DNA of 64,000 nt. It comes from Himantopus leucocephalus (lineage: Eukaryota > Chordata > Aves > Charadriiformes > Recurvirostridae). The DNA lies in NCBI GenBank assembly GCA_003993805.1, contig RSEF01000031.1, positions 23,463,108 through 23,527,107 of the forward strand, given 5' to 3'. This document shows, piece after piece, positions 24,853 to 36,639 of this stretch (positions are counted from its first letter, which is position 1; each line of letters begins with the position of its first letter). The notes beneath the pieces were generated by a model. That model had not been told where the DNA came from, searched no databases, and was given only the letters and a program-made list of their open reading frames with translations. Both the position numbers and the translations under genes were made by a program.

Positions 24853-25380
24853 TCAAAAATATGAGTCCCCAGTATTTGTCTGGGCTTTTAAGACAATAAT
24901 GACTTCAAATGAGCTTGATCTAAGACAAAGGAATTGTATAGCTATGTCTGGTGGACGTTCGATGAAATGGGAGTGTCCACCCTTTTGGTTACTGCAAGGC
25001 ATATAGCTTCTCAAATATTTAGTCATCAATAACTGTATGTATAGACACTCATACAATGAAAATGTATAAATCCCAGTTAACGTAACAGGTACGGTGTGAC
25101 CTCTGGCTTCATCATCAACATGTGTCCTCTGATCACATGGCCACACATCTGCAGTGGACAAGTATCCAGTCCTGCTGCCTGGTGGGACTGTGGAGTCCTC
25201 ACAAGTGAGGGAGATGGGGGCAGGATACAGTTTGCAATTCATCCAGCTCAGTGCCCTCTCTCTGCTTATGACTGACCTCAAGAAAGAGAGAAGATGGGAA
25301 TGACAGGCACAACTACAGAAAACCAAAAAGAAAATCATAAAAGGGGAAAAATCATGGAAAACATGCCAGTTTAAATGCAT
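24853..25380 (-). CDS. Unexplained 175-codon open reading frame
   Basis: An ATG at 25380-25378 opens a 175-codon frame ending in TGA at 24853. The N-terminus carries a hydrophobic, Phe-rich stretch (FMIFFLVFCSCA) that could be a signal anchor; the rest is mixed and Cys-containing with no motif I know. It is long for this base composition but shows no protein family likeness and no obvious splice context. It may be chance. Confidence 0.15.
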   Translation of the reverse strand: MHLNWHVFHDFSPFMIFFLVFCSCACHSHLLSFLRSVISRERALSWMNCKLYPAPISLTCEDSTVPPGSRTGYLSTADVWPCDQRTHVDDEARGHTVPVTLTGIYTFSLYECLYIQLLMTKYLRSYMPCSNQKGGHSHFIERPPDIAIQFLCLRSSSFEVIIVLKAQTNTGDSYF

Positions 25381-26687
25381 GAAATGGAAGTTTCCCAGAG
25401 ACAAAGAGTGAAAGGGTTAACTACAAACCTGGACATCTAAGTATTATGGTGACCCTCCAGGTTCTGTACATTAAGGTTCAACGAATACTTCCACCACAAC
25501 TTCTAACAAATGTTCAAGAACTAGTGAACATTAGCACTAATGAAACTGAAGTTTGTTTAAAAACAAAACCAAACCCAAAAAAACCCACAAACTGGGGTTT
25601 TGGTTTTGTGTTGGTTTTTTTTTTCTTAGAAACTGGAGATAGGGGACAGACAGTCTGGTCAGTGTAGGTCAATGCAAGCTGCTCGTTACAGCACTGCTTT
25701 CTAAACAAAAGCATCCTATTTAATTTTATCACATCTGACGAATGCAATTTTTGGTATTTGACAGGAAACAGTTCCAGAGAAAATGATTTCCATACACAAA
25801 GTAACACTGACACACAGCCCACATTTTCTTCATTTCGTCCTATTATCACCTTGCTTCTTTGACCTCATTTCACCACTGTTTAACAAAGCCACTAAGAGTA
25901 GTTTTGTTTTCCTCATAAATCATCCCACCAACCCTTTGATCCTTTTGACACCTTTGTCTTAATTCCTTTGATTCTGTCAACATCTTTTCATAACAGGTAC
26001 TTCAAACTGCCTGCAATTCAAGCTCCAAGGCAGAGAGGCATGTTACAAAACAGGGAAGGAACACTTTTTCTTTTCCCCCTTTCTTGGTCCATAGAATATT
26101 TTTGCAGACAACCGGAACTGATCTTTTTTCATTACGATCTCAAATCTCAGATCTTATGTATTTTCCCATTTCTTTAAATATTAATAGTTTTTATGTTTCT
26201 CAGACCCAGTTGCTTTTTAGTTTAAACTGCGTAGCTGCATAGTATTAAATACCATTTTTCACGATAAAACTCAATATAGCATTTTTCATGCTGATATTTA
26301 ATTTGGGAGGCTTGATGCTGAATGAGGGATGATACTACGATGTCTGTCTCTGCTGGTATCTTCTTAACAGATTCCTGTCCTGAGAAATTATATATTAGTT
26401 CTGCACAAGAATGAACTGTGAGTTCTAAAAAAATACTTACGAAATTATGTCAATTATGATCAAATAACACTTTTTTCACATGTCCAATCAAACAAAATTA
26501 AGACTGTGTCTGTGTGCATAAGACTCCAAATACATCTCAAAAGTTAACCATGTAACAAGCAATCACATTATTATAAATATTAAATACCACAAAAACTGCA
26601 ACACACAGCCACTTTCTTTTATAATATTTTCCAGACAGTGCATGTGTTTAAAAATTTAACTGTTTTCATATTTAAATAACTATCTAC
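25381..26687. other. Non-coding DNA, presumed intron
   Basis: It contains an AC-rich stretch followed by a GT-rich stretch (25561-25625) that can fold into a hairpin. Otherwise nothing is recognised. Confidence 0.5.
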
Positions 26688-26735
26688 CTTGTGCTGGAAC
26701 AAACCGATGCGTAGGTGGTGAATCTTGCAGCTGAG
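26688..26735 (-). CDS. Candidate 48-base coding exon, minus strand
   Basis: The acceptor is GTTTTTGCTCAG, with a second AG five bases on, and the donor is CAAG|GTAGAT. All three frames are open; the one fitting the chain reads QLQDSPPTHRFVPAQ with two-base start and one-base end. Weak evidence alone; included because its phase matches the candidate at 16616-16666. Confidence 0.25.
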
Positions 26736-28613
26736 CTGAGCAAAAACACTAGCACACAGACAAATAAGTGAAAGGGAGCCAAAATAATTCCCTCTAAAGG
26801 CAGAAAATCATTTAAGCATATGAAAAAACATGATCATTAGGGAAACTAGTTTATCTTCTGTTTCTGAAAGGGTATAATAAATAACAGACACAATTACAGT
26901 GTGGGCCACATCCAGGAAATCTGTGAGGTCTCTCGGACCACACACTCCCTCCAGAAAGTCACAAGTAGTAATGATGAAGCAACAAACCCACTCAGGGCAA
27001 TGCTCAGATCATTTACATATGGCTAGAAAAGTAGAGAGAGACATTCAGTAAATGGTTACCAGCACCTCAAGAACTACTACTGTTGCCAGAATGAATACTG
27101 GCTATCCCAGTGGCATTTGACAACACAGGCATAGTTACAGAGGCTTGTACCCCCAAGTAATTCTAACATGACAGGAGAAACCAATTCATTTTTAGCCAAA
27201 GTCTTCCATTGACTGCTTCATTTATTTTTTTTAAACTTCAAGATGCAAAAGCTTTCAGAACTGCAGAGCAGTCTGAGCCACAGACAGTGACCACAGAAGT
27301 GGGTGCGGATCAATTTGTGCCAGCCTACAAGTTACAAACATCCAAACCTCCCTGCAAAAAGAAAGAGAAAACCAACTACTTCCTGATCATGTTAAATTAC
27401 AGGAGGAATATGAAATTTTTCATTCAATGGTGGCTTCTCCTCCAGCTGGCTGACAGGTAAAGAATGTCTGCCCTTTTTAATACCCTATCTGCAAAACAAA
27501 ATAGATTAAATAGGAGCCATTCAAAAACTTGGCTCTCAGCAGAGCCATAATCCAGGGGGAGGGACCAACTACTGAATCATTTATTCCACTGTGAGAGCAC
27601 ATGAACTTCATAGAAAAAAGGAAAAAAAAAAAAGAAAAAAAAAGATAAAGCTTCTGCTGCATAGACAGGTTTAGGCTGACTATAGCCATATATAACCATT
27701 TGCCCCTTTAAATCTTTATCTCAGTCACATGAAGACACACACAAAAAAACCCTAAAATATAGTATGCATGGAAAAACTAAGATTCAAAGCTTAAAACATG
27801 GATCAGCCTCTACCCACTAAGGACAATTCTGAGCAGCAAGTTTCATTCCTGTCTTGGTTCATAAACAAAGACTATTACTACATCATTCAACCATTAATGG
27901 AGTAACAGCGTGCGCATGTTAAAACAAAAGAAACATTTGATTTGAACTAGTTAAATCCAGAGCTACTAGGACATAGAACTAATCCAGGATCAAATAATTT
28001 ATAGTTATATGCAAAAACAGAACGGTAGTGTACAGCAAAGAGACTTTAGGAAGTTCCCAGTTGCGAACAGCCGACAGAACCAGTCGGTGGATGTATTTAC
28101 TGAACAGGACACTAGTTTCACTGCAAGACCAGCAGACAGACTACTTCTGTCATCTAGTAACGAGATAAACAGAGATTAAGAGGTACACTGCTTCACAAGC
28201 AAAACTGAGATTTCTGTGGTGATCCAAAGACAACAAAGCACTCCCTGCCCTGAGCAAGGAAGCTCACAGAAAACTGTTGGGGAGAAAGGAGAGAGCGGTG
28301 GGTTTTGCCCAGAGGAGCCCAGATTTCCAAGTCCCTCTGTTGAGCCCTTGCGTCCACCCTTGCACCATCACTTAAACCTTCTGCCTGTTCCTCTCTTTAC
28401 GAGGACAATGCCCTGTGCACAAGTCTCTTCTAGACGGCTGTGAATGTGAAACCAGTGCTTATTTGTTACTATTTCATGTAACGATTTTAGCTATTGTTAT
28501 CAATTACAGTTCCTTTAGAAAAAAACAAACGCTTGACCATACCTGCTTCCTTTCTGAATAAGGAGATACATTGTTCTGGTTTGAGGTAAAACAGGACCAA
28601 TTTTGTTCAGTAA
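26736..28613. other. Non-coding DNA, presumed first intron
   Basis: AT-rich with A-rich low-complexity DNA near 27615-27646. No exon or repeat recognised. Confidence 0.5.
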
Positions 28614-28713
28614 NNNNNNNNNNNNNNNNNNNNNNNNNNNNNNNNNNNNNNNNNNNNNNNNNNNNNNNNNNNNNNNNNNNNNNNNNNNNNNNNNNNNNNN
28701 NNNNNNNNNNNNN
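28614..28713. other. Assembly gap of exactly 100 N
   Basis: A round-number gap at the left edge of the CpG island. The true length and sequence are unknown, and part of the island may be missing. Confidence 1.
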
Positions 28714-29290
28714 GGGGTGTGGGGGGGTGTCCCATGGCGGTTTCGTGCAGGACAGGGAGCGTGAGGAGGGGAGGGAGCGGGGCTGCCCCCAGCCGGGCCT
28801 GCACACACCGGCCGCGGCACCTGCGGCCTCTCCCGGGGAGGGCGGGCGGGAGGGGGTCTCCTCAGCGAACTGCCTGGGGGGAAGAGGGTTCAAAGCTCAC
28901 CTCGGCGCCTTCACACTTCCGACGTGTTCTTCCTTCCCCTCGCCTTTCTGGGCTCAGTTCTTGAGGGGGAGCGAGGGTGTTTTGTTTCTTAGGGTCCTTG
29001 GGGAAAGGGCAAGAAGTGAATGGCACAAGTTACCAGTGAAGGTTTGTTGGTAGTTCGGGCGTCGCTCCGGAGGAGCTCAGTAACAGACTGCTGAGGTTGG
29101 ATCCCATAATTCAGAAGCTGCGGGTGCGTTGGAGCAACATCAAGTAAAACACCGCGGGCTGGCAGTGCTGTGTCCGGACAAGTGCGCGCACGGCCAGTAC
29201 CTGGTGGCAGAGCAGCTGGGTTGCTCCATCCCAGTAAGTCTACACCGAGCCAGAAGTAAGCAGGCGAAACGCTGCGAGTGTGTGCATCCT
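28714..29290. promoter_or_regulatory. CpG island, candidate bidirectional promoter
   Basis: This is the only strongly CpG-rich, GC-rich non-repeat stretch in the window (CGGCCGCGG, GGGCGGGCGGG, GCGCGCACGG). An ETS-type site (CACTTCCG, 28914-28921) is followed directly by an ACGTG element. A minus-strand donor (GCCGAG|GTGAGC, exon end 28901) and a plus-strand donor (CATCCCA|GTAAGT, exon end 29233) point away from each other, as expected for two divergent first exons. The minus-strand first exon has no ATG between about 29060 and 28901, so it would be untranslated. On the plus side a short ATG frame of 24 codons starts at about 29019. Transcription is inferred, not shown. Confidence 0.55.
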
Positions 29291-29929
29291 GATGAGAGTT
29301 ACGTTATTAGGAACAACTGAAAAAAATAAAAAAGGTCTAGAAGAAAACATGATGTATGTTAATTGAAAGGTTTGGCTTTCTTAGGGGAACATTCCTCAGC
29401 ACCGTTACAGATACCTTAATGAAAATACCTTGTTGGTCCCAGTCCTGTGCCGTCTCACACCTGCAGTGAGCCCTGTTGTTTTCAGGGGGTTTGCTTTGGT
29501 CACAGAAGCCTTATAGAGCTGTAACTCGTCAAGGCCTAAATATGTACTGTGCACAAAGATAGGCTTGTTAGAAAGTGTCACTGACACTAAAATCAGTGTT
29601 CCAATTTATTCTTCTGAATAAAACGTGCTACAAACATACAATCCCAATTAATCTCTGGCGCTTTCTTGAGTATTTTCTCCATGTCCACCCATTGTTAGAA
29701 GCAGGATATAGACAGACCGTCAGTCTGCACTGTTAGGGCAGTTGTTGACGAGTGGGTTTTATCTGAGACACAGTTTCAAGGGACCGTTCCTTGATTTTCA
29801 TTGCATATGCTAATTGCAGCCACTCCAGCTTTAATCACACCGCTGCTTTCTTTGACAAGTTTTCTCTGTCTGGGTCATGGATTGGGTTTAATCAGTACTT
29901 AGGAAATTGCCTGCTTTATTTTTTTTTAG
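29234..29929. other. Presumed intron right of the CpG island
   Basis: No exon or repeat recognised. GC falls quickly to the AT-rich background. Confidence 0.4.
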
Positions 29930-29993
29930 TTAATCATCTGTTTTTATTAAGAATTCTGGGAAATGCTTGAGTGATGATGTACCCGCATGTCGG
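29930..29993 (+). other. Candidate non-coding exon, plus strand
   Basis: A long pyrimidine tract ending TTTTTTTAG and the strong donor CGG|GTAAGT bound a 64-base stretch with stops in all three frames. With an inner acceptor (TTTTTATTAAG) the remaining 42 bases are open (NSGKCLSDDVPACR). Together with the donor at 29233 it suggests a spliced plus-strand transcript from the CpG island, coding or not. Confidence 0.3.
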
Positions 29994-30509
29994 GTAAGTA
30001 ACTGTAGTGTGTCATTTGCTTTTAAGAGTATAAATCACTGGGACTGTATGCAGCGTTTCTGTATCAGAATGTTATAGCCCTTTTTTTTACGTATTTAATC
30101 AAAACATATTCCTCCATATCTTCTAAGTAACTCTTGATTGTGCTGGGCTGGTAAGTTTGGATCAGGAATACCGCAGGCAGAGACTGAAAGGAAGCCAGTA
30201 ATTGTCATGATCGTTTTTCATGTTCTAGCTTGTAGCTGTGAAAATTGCATGTGGTGTTCTGTAGTACAGTCGGACAATGACATACTAAGCGCTATATGCT
30301 GTTGCATCAGCAGAACCTGGTTGGACCACAGGCGACTGTATAGCTGGCACAAGGCAAGAAACCCAGTGTTTTGTTTTGCATACAGTGTAGGCATTATTGT
30401 TTAAATAATAATTACATGAAAAGGAAGATTCATTATTTTTCTGAGTGATGTGAAGAACACAATTATTATTCATCAAAATTTGTATTTCCAGAAGCTTCTG
30501 CTTTCCTAG

Positions 30510-30797
30510 ACATTCAGTACCAGTTGGAGGGCTCCCCAGTAACAGAGAAGCGGTGCTTGCGACGAGGGGACGTGTTGAACATGGGATGGCAGCTCCTAGC
30601 CGATGTAAAATTCCTGGTTATCCAATGCAGGCAACAACCAGTTTCTAGGAATTTCAACCTCAGCATCTTAAAGCCAACTCGTTACAAGAGGAAACGGAGA
30701 AAGTCTCTTCATGTAGCAATAGCCGCCACTGAAGTGGCTGGGTTTCCCCCTTGCCATGCAACAGCCCCAGAGCGGTTTGGTGAAGCTTGGAGGGGAG
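30510..30797 (+). CDS. Candidate coding exon, plus strand, unidentified
   Basis: The acceptor CTTCTGCTTTCCTAG and donor GGGGAG|GTGAGG bound 288 bases that are open in one frame (IQYQLEGSPVTEKRCLRR... then a basic YKRKRRKS stretch). It begins with two and ends with one base of split codons. The stretch is GC-richer than its flanks. No family recognised, and no phase-compatible upstream exon was found, so it may be non-coding or chance. Confidence 0.25.
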
Positions 30798-32336
30798 GTG
30801 AGGCTGACTGGTCCTCTGTCCCTAACTGTCCTTGCTTCCTGTGCACACGTATGCATGCATGAACAGGCACATGCACATACGGCTCCTTTTGTTGACTGAC
30901 CCTTCGCACCATCCAGCCTGCAGGGAGGAGAGCAAAGATCAACTTCTCAACTGCTGGTGGCTGTTGGCAATGAGAGAAGCCGTTTTGTGTCACCATTCCT
31001 TCCTTCCCCATGAACAGGGGCTTTCTGTGAATTCCCATTTGCTGCTTTCTTCTCTGTTCTCAGTGCCTCCCTTCCCCCATAACAGTTCCCATTTTTCTGC
31101 TTTCTGCCTAGGGGATAAATCATTTGGGGTGTCAACATCTTGAACTCACTTAGGAACAAGGGCAGAGGTGGTAAGCGGCTGGAAGGTGTTACTGGATCTC
31201 AGAGCCCTTTCTTTGATGCAGAGACAATCACTGATGTGATTATAGCTGACAAGTCTGTTAAAACGATGCCAAAGACTTTTGCTTAGATTATTTCTCCCTT
31301 CTGGTTTTCCAGCTTTCACAAAAATTGACAGGATTATCCCAGGTCATGGTGCCTAAAGTCTTCACTGGAAACATGGAACTAACAGGGTGTGTTCTTCCAA
31401 AATCGTCTTTCTACATACAGATAAACTTGAATTAAGCTGAATGCAGAGCCTTTGTAAACCCCAGATAAAAAACTAGTGTTGTTATCACTTGTCTTTTAAA
31501 GTTGCTGGGGAGCTATGGTCAGATACTCTGAAAGCTGTGTAAAGAACAGTTCTATTATTTTATTTTCGAACAGTCTTCTGAGTAAAGAAAATAGTTCCAG
31601 TCATTTTCATGTTATGTTATTGAAAGTAGGTAATGCATTTTGGAAAATATTTTACTGCTGATCTGCAATATTAAATTTTTTCAATTGTCTGTGTTTCTCC
31701 CTATGTTTAGACTTTAGGAGGTCAGATGTAAACCACAGATAAGCATTTCAACACTAGTTAATCAGAGAATAATCAATTTTCTTAGAAGTATTTTCCTAGA
31801 AGATAATTTCGTGGAAGGTAATTCCAAAGAGAACAAAATCCACAACGAAAAAATAATTAAACTATAAATTTGCTGCGAAAGCAAGCGAATGACTGCAAAT
31901 AAGCCCAATCTATGTGAGTAAATCAGGAATCTATCTGAAATTCTGAACTTGGGCAATTACCTTTTCCGTGACCGAGCACAAATATATCACAGTTTAAATG
32001 TTGATCGTTGAGGTTTTCTTTGAGGCCCATGGTAAAAGCATGGAAACTAAATGATAAACCATGAAAATAAAATACTATAAAAAGCGAAAAAATGTCTTTG
32101 AGAAAGCACCGTATTTTCTTGCAGCCAGTGGGAGGACTATAATAAATGAACCTAGACACACAAAGAACACTTACTTTAAGCTGATTTTCAGATCCTCTCA
32201 TTTTCACCTTTATACAGCTTCTAGTGCTCAGAAAGGATTAATGAAGCAACATGACTGAAGCAGCTGCACAGCCTCCTTTGTCATTGATATCAATGCCGCC
32301 TTTCGAATTACTTTGTCTTACTACTGTCTTGTTAAA
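30798..32336. other. Non-coding DNA
   Basis: GC-richer up to about 31.2 kb, then AT-rich. No gene or repeat recognised. Confidence 0.5.
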
Positions 32337-32782
32337 GAATCATAGAATTATTTAGGTTGGAAAAGACCTTTAAGATCATCAAGTCCAAGCGTAAACCTAA
32401 CACTGCCAAGTCCACCACTAAACCGTGTCCTTAAGCACCACAGCTACACGTCTTTTAAATAGCTTCAGGGATGGTGACTCAACCACTTCCCTGGGCAGCC
32501 TGTTCCAGTGCTTGGTAACCCTTTTGGTGAAAAAATTTTTCCTAATAGCCATCCTAAACCTGCCCTGGCACAACTTGAGGCCGTTTCCTCTTGTACTGTC
32601 GCTTCTTACCTGGGAGAAGAGACCGACCCCCACCTCGCTACAGCCTCCTTTCAGGTAGCTGTAGAGGGCGATAAGGTCTTCCCTGAGCCTCCTTTTCTCC
32701 AGGCTAAACAACCCCAGTTCCCTCAGCCGCTCCTCATAAGACTTACGCTCGAGACCCTTCACCGGTTTCGTTGCTCTTCTTA
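32337..32782 (-). mobile_element. CR1 LINE, 5'-truncated 3' end
   Basis: This is the reverse complement of a CR1 end: the 3' octamer region (AATCATAGAATT) is on the left, the TTAGGTTGGAAAAGACC segment follows, then the coding end. It covers the last about 115 codons of ORF2. Typical 5' truncation near 32782. The length of the intact frame suggests a moderately young copy. Confidence 0.95.
32418..32762 (-). pseudogene. CR1 ORF2 C-terminal fragment (reverse-transcriptase tail)
   Basis: The 114-codon frame contains the conserved C-terminal blocks of CR1 ORF2: [19 protein letters not shown] near the start, TRGNG in the middle and [15 protein letters not shown] near the end. It stops at the natural position. 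Upstream catalytic domains are absent, so it has no function of its own. Confidence 0.9.
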
Positions 32783-35394
32783 AAGACTATGTAGGTATTG
32801 TTATGTTCATTTTTTTTTGCATGGTATCTAACATCTTATTGGTGAAAGTGTCTTGGGTTTGAATTAGCTTTAGAGATCACTAATTGGCCTTCATGCTTGC
32901 TGACACCTGACATTGCGCATATTGTGTGTGTTCTCATGCATCGTTTATGACAATTCACCAGTAACAGTACTAATGCTGCTGCCCTGTTCCAGATGAATAA
33001 CAGTAAATTTTGTAGATAAAATTGCATAATAGGCTTTAGTAGTACAATTTACGTTTAAAGTTTGACTGCAGTTTGTTGGCCTTCTTGCAAGATTCTTTTT
33101 GATCCCAAGTAGGTTCTTCGCGTATGGTGCTGTCGAAAAAAATCTTCTAAGTTTACTGCTAATAGAAATGGTCAGTGTGAAAATTGTAGCAATTAACCTG
33201 GGCTTGGTCTGAACTGAATATTGCACTGGTTTATTAAAATTCCTATGGTTTTTAAAACAGCTTCATGCAAGTAGTATGGCTTCTCAGGGTGGCAGAGACT
33301 TTGTGTAGCCATGACAGCTTTCTTGGTTCAGCTTCTAGGCATAATCCCTCAAACCTGTTTGCAAAGAATCACCTGTGATGTGGGAGGATAAATTCAGTCT
33401 CTGTATTTGATCTTCTGTTGAGATTGCAGATAGGGTGCCAGTTGGTGCCATCTGTGTTTATAGATTTTGCAATAGTATTCATCAGGAGATTATCTGAAAG
33501 CCAAATCAGTTTACATAGGTCAGTGAATCGCAGCTTGCAAGGCTTACATCTGGGATCATTGTAAACAGCTTTTTCAGAGTTTTCATTGAACTTTCAATTG
33601 TCAAAATCTGACCTCATCACTAAAGTGCGTGGTGGTGCTAATGCATCGATTTTATATGCTGGCAAATGCATTTGAGAGAAGCTTTATTTTAAAGGTTATG
33701 TGCTCTTGTTTTGTCTCTTAGCATGTGCATGTTGCTTTGATACATCCTGTACAAACAGTAATTTTGTGAAGGGAAAGCTGTAACAATATTTTAATATATA
33801 GGGTTGGTGGGTTTTTTTTCCTGAAATGCTAAATAAGTCATATATATGCAGTGCTGTAAACATAGTCACTTGTCCTGCATTAAAGTACCTGTAAAAGAGA
33901 AGGTGCTGCAGATAAGAGTAAAATTTGTCAGATGTCTGGAGTTTACTAAAGCAAGATTTGTACAGAATTTCTCACGAGAGTTCTTTATGTGTGAAGATAG
34001 CAGCATCTTTCTACACAACTGTTTACTACTGACTGTTGAATAGTATGTACTGAATTGTGCTTGTAATATAAACAGTGGAGGGTATCTCATGCAAATACTT
34101 TAGCTCACAGCCTTCTAAGGAACTAATTTATTTCACAAAATAAGGCAGTAAGTGTACCTGGTCATTGTGACAATTTTAGCAATTGTAACTGTTTCAGAAC
34201 AGACACCTGATAAAACCTGAGCTTCATTCTGCACAGGCAAGTCTGAATAATTTAAAGTTTACAAGAAAACGTCAAATGTAAGTTCAAGTCTAAATATGGT
34301 AACTTACTCTTTTATAGTTTTTACGTGTTGAGATTAGTTGCACATGTGGTTATTTTAAATTCAGTCATATTTGTGGATTTGTTTCTGTGCTTTTAGAAAA
34401 TTGTTTTAACTTATGAGTTCAACACAGTCGTGGGCCAAGTTTGGCGTGATAATGAATTTATAGTTTTATGCTCAATAGAAAATTTCATGTGATGTTATGT
34501 CTATTCTTTCTTTTCTCTGCATTGATTTTTCTCAGGACAGTGTTTCTCTGATACGGTTTACCTTTGAAGAGTTAACAAAGATCTCATTTTTCTCTCTGTT
34601 TTAGGTGTTCTTTAAGCTACTAATAGATATAGTACATGACAGCTAGCGTGCAAGATTTTCCACAGACTGCCCAGCTGATTGCTCTGCTGAGATGCTAGAT
34701 AATTTAGCAGAGGTAGCCAGTTTGCAGAAATGTGTATGAGGTCTGTGTTGCGCATACATGTTTATTCAGTCATTAGTCATGATCATGACTGCATAAAATC
34801 AGTGTAATTACCTTCAACCAATCTTTATATCTAAGTGACCCAGACCACATTCCATGACAGCCCTGACAGCTTGAATTAGAGCTTGCCTTTCATCGCAGCC
34901 AAATTTGGAGTACAGAAATATCCAGCCCTTCTTGAGCTTGCTGAGTGCAAGAATGGGACATGTTAATGTGAGAGAGTGAAAGTCTAGTCTAAAACAGAGC
35001 CTTAGGACTGTTCTTATTCATTGGCACTCAACCAGCCCGTATCAGTAAAGCTTACCTAGTTTTACTGTTGCATGCATTGCACAGTTGATGTGCACTCTGT
35101 TGCAGTGTCGCACGTTCATGTATACACTGTACTCTGCACAGTATGCATCTTCTTCCAAGTCACATTTAAAAAGTCCGTGCTTTCAGCACAATTTGTCCAG
35201 CTCTTGGCTGCTAGTCTTCCTTTCTTTCCACAGGCTTCTTGGAGTTGGGCAGGGAAGGAGTCTGGATGAATAGTTTATGTGTGAGCAGGTTGTTTGTAAC
35301 CTCATTTTTTCCAAGGTAGCCCTGTAACCCTGTGATGTTGGGGTTTTTTTGTTAAATCACTGAAAAGAAGAGACTCTGCCTCAGGTCCCAAGGA
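32783..35394. other. Non-coding DNA
   Basis: AT-rich; no gene or repeat recognised. The two overlapping frames at 35072-35273 are not protein-like. Confidence 0.5.
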
Positions 35395-36125
35395 AGACGT
35401 CATCAAAAGACAGGACCGGAAGAGGTCTTATGAAGTCATCTAGTCTATTTGTCTGCCTGAGGTTAGGATCATTCACATCTGTCATCTGTGACTTTTTCTT
35501 AAGAAACTCAACAATCTCCTTTACATCATCATGCCACAAGAAAATTTTCTTTTCATGTTATCCAATTCACACCTTTCTTGTTGCAGTTTAACACCGTAAC
35601 TGCTCCTCCTGCATCCGTCTTGTACAAAGCGAGTAATTGTTTTTCTTCTTACAACGTGTTTTATTATGTTCCTTCTTAAGTATCATAGCCTGCTGTTTCT
35701 TCAGGCTCAATTCTTTTGACCTCACAGGTGCTGTTTTCTGTACACCGCTTATTTTTGTTACTTTTCTTTGGGTTGTCTTCCATTATTTCACATCTGTTTT
35801 GTTCTGTCCAAGTTAAGACTCTATTCCAATTGAGGTTTTAATGATGTTGAATAAAATGGAATGGGATCCTCTTCATACTTGCTGATACGATGCATGTCTT
35901 CTTTTCAGCATTGTGACTCTTTTTCACGGTAAGGCAGTGATCCACCAGATCCTTATCCAAGGACACATGTTCTAAGACATTATTCTCATTTCTGCCTAAC
36001 TGTACCATCTTTCACATGTTCTTACTGAAGATGACACTGTTTTTTCAGGTCATACCTCCATTTTGTCATTTTGAATTCTCATCTTTTCCTCCAATAAACA
36101 TGCTACCTTTTCTAGATTAACAATG
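35395..36125 (-). mobile_element. Very old CR1 LINE 3' region, minus strand
   Basis: Read on the minus strand it follows the last third of a CR1-type LINE. Recognisable are the 3' GACCGGAAGAGGTC...CATCTAGTC segment (about 35410-35450), the RT tail around 35640-35770, and the stretch matching the CCAATTGAGG.TTAAT...AGAATGG block of old amniote CR1s (about 35825-35870), reaching about 36120. Many indels and stops. It was inserted long before the copies at 22.6, 32.3 and 42.8 kb. The subfamily is not assigned. Confidence 0.6.
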
Positions 36126-36639
36126 TCTAGTAATAGAATAGCTTTATCACATCATATGGATCCTGAAAATACTGAGGCAAGTATGCTTTGGAAACCTTAC
36201 CTAAAAAAAGGGAAGAAATTTCTAACTGAGTCTTTTTTTTTCTGCTCGTAATGATCCTTTTCAGGGAAGAAAATGTAGAGGAGAGAGAAGATTTTAGGAC
36301 AAAGTGTCTTCCTTGTCATGCAAGTGTTTTAAATTAGCCATATGTATTGAAGAATCTGGAAAGAACAAGTCGCCGGACTCCTGGTAGTCCTATGGACTGA
36401 CGAAAGCAATTCATGCCAATGCTAATGCTCGAGGGAAACCTCCTTTCTCCTCAGGTCTTTCTGTTAGTTTACAGGTGATGGAGGTAAATATTTTCAGAAG
36501 AAACTGGTGGCCTCCATCCTTGTCTGTTTTTGTAATATTAATATTAGTTCATTGTATAATGAAAGCCCATTGAAAAATGCACTTTCAGGGGTAGTAGCTG
36601 TAGTTTGCAAGTTGTTTGTGAAAGAGGCGAACAGAAAGG
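36126..36639. other. Non-coding DNA between two old CR1 copies
   Basis: No feature recognised. Confidence 0.5.

Noticed and set aside
28504..29053. Open frames of 65-160 codons spanning the 100-N gap
   Set aside because: They run through N bases and a stop-poor CpG island; no protein likeness.
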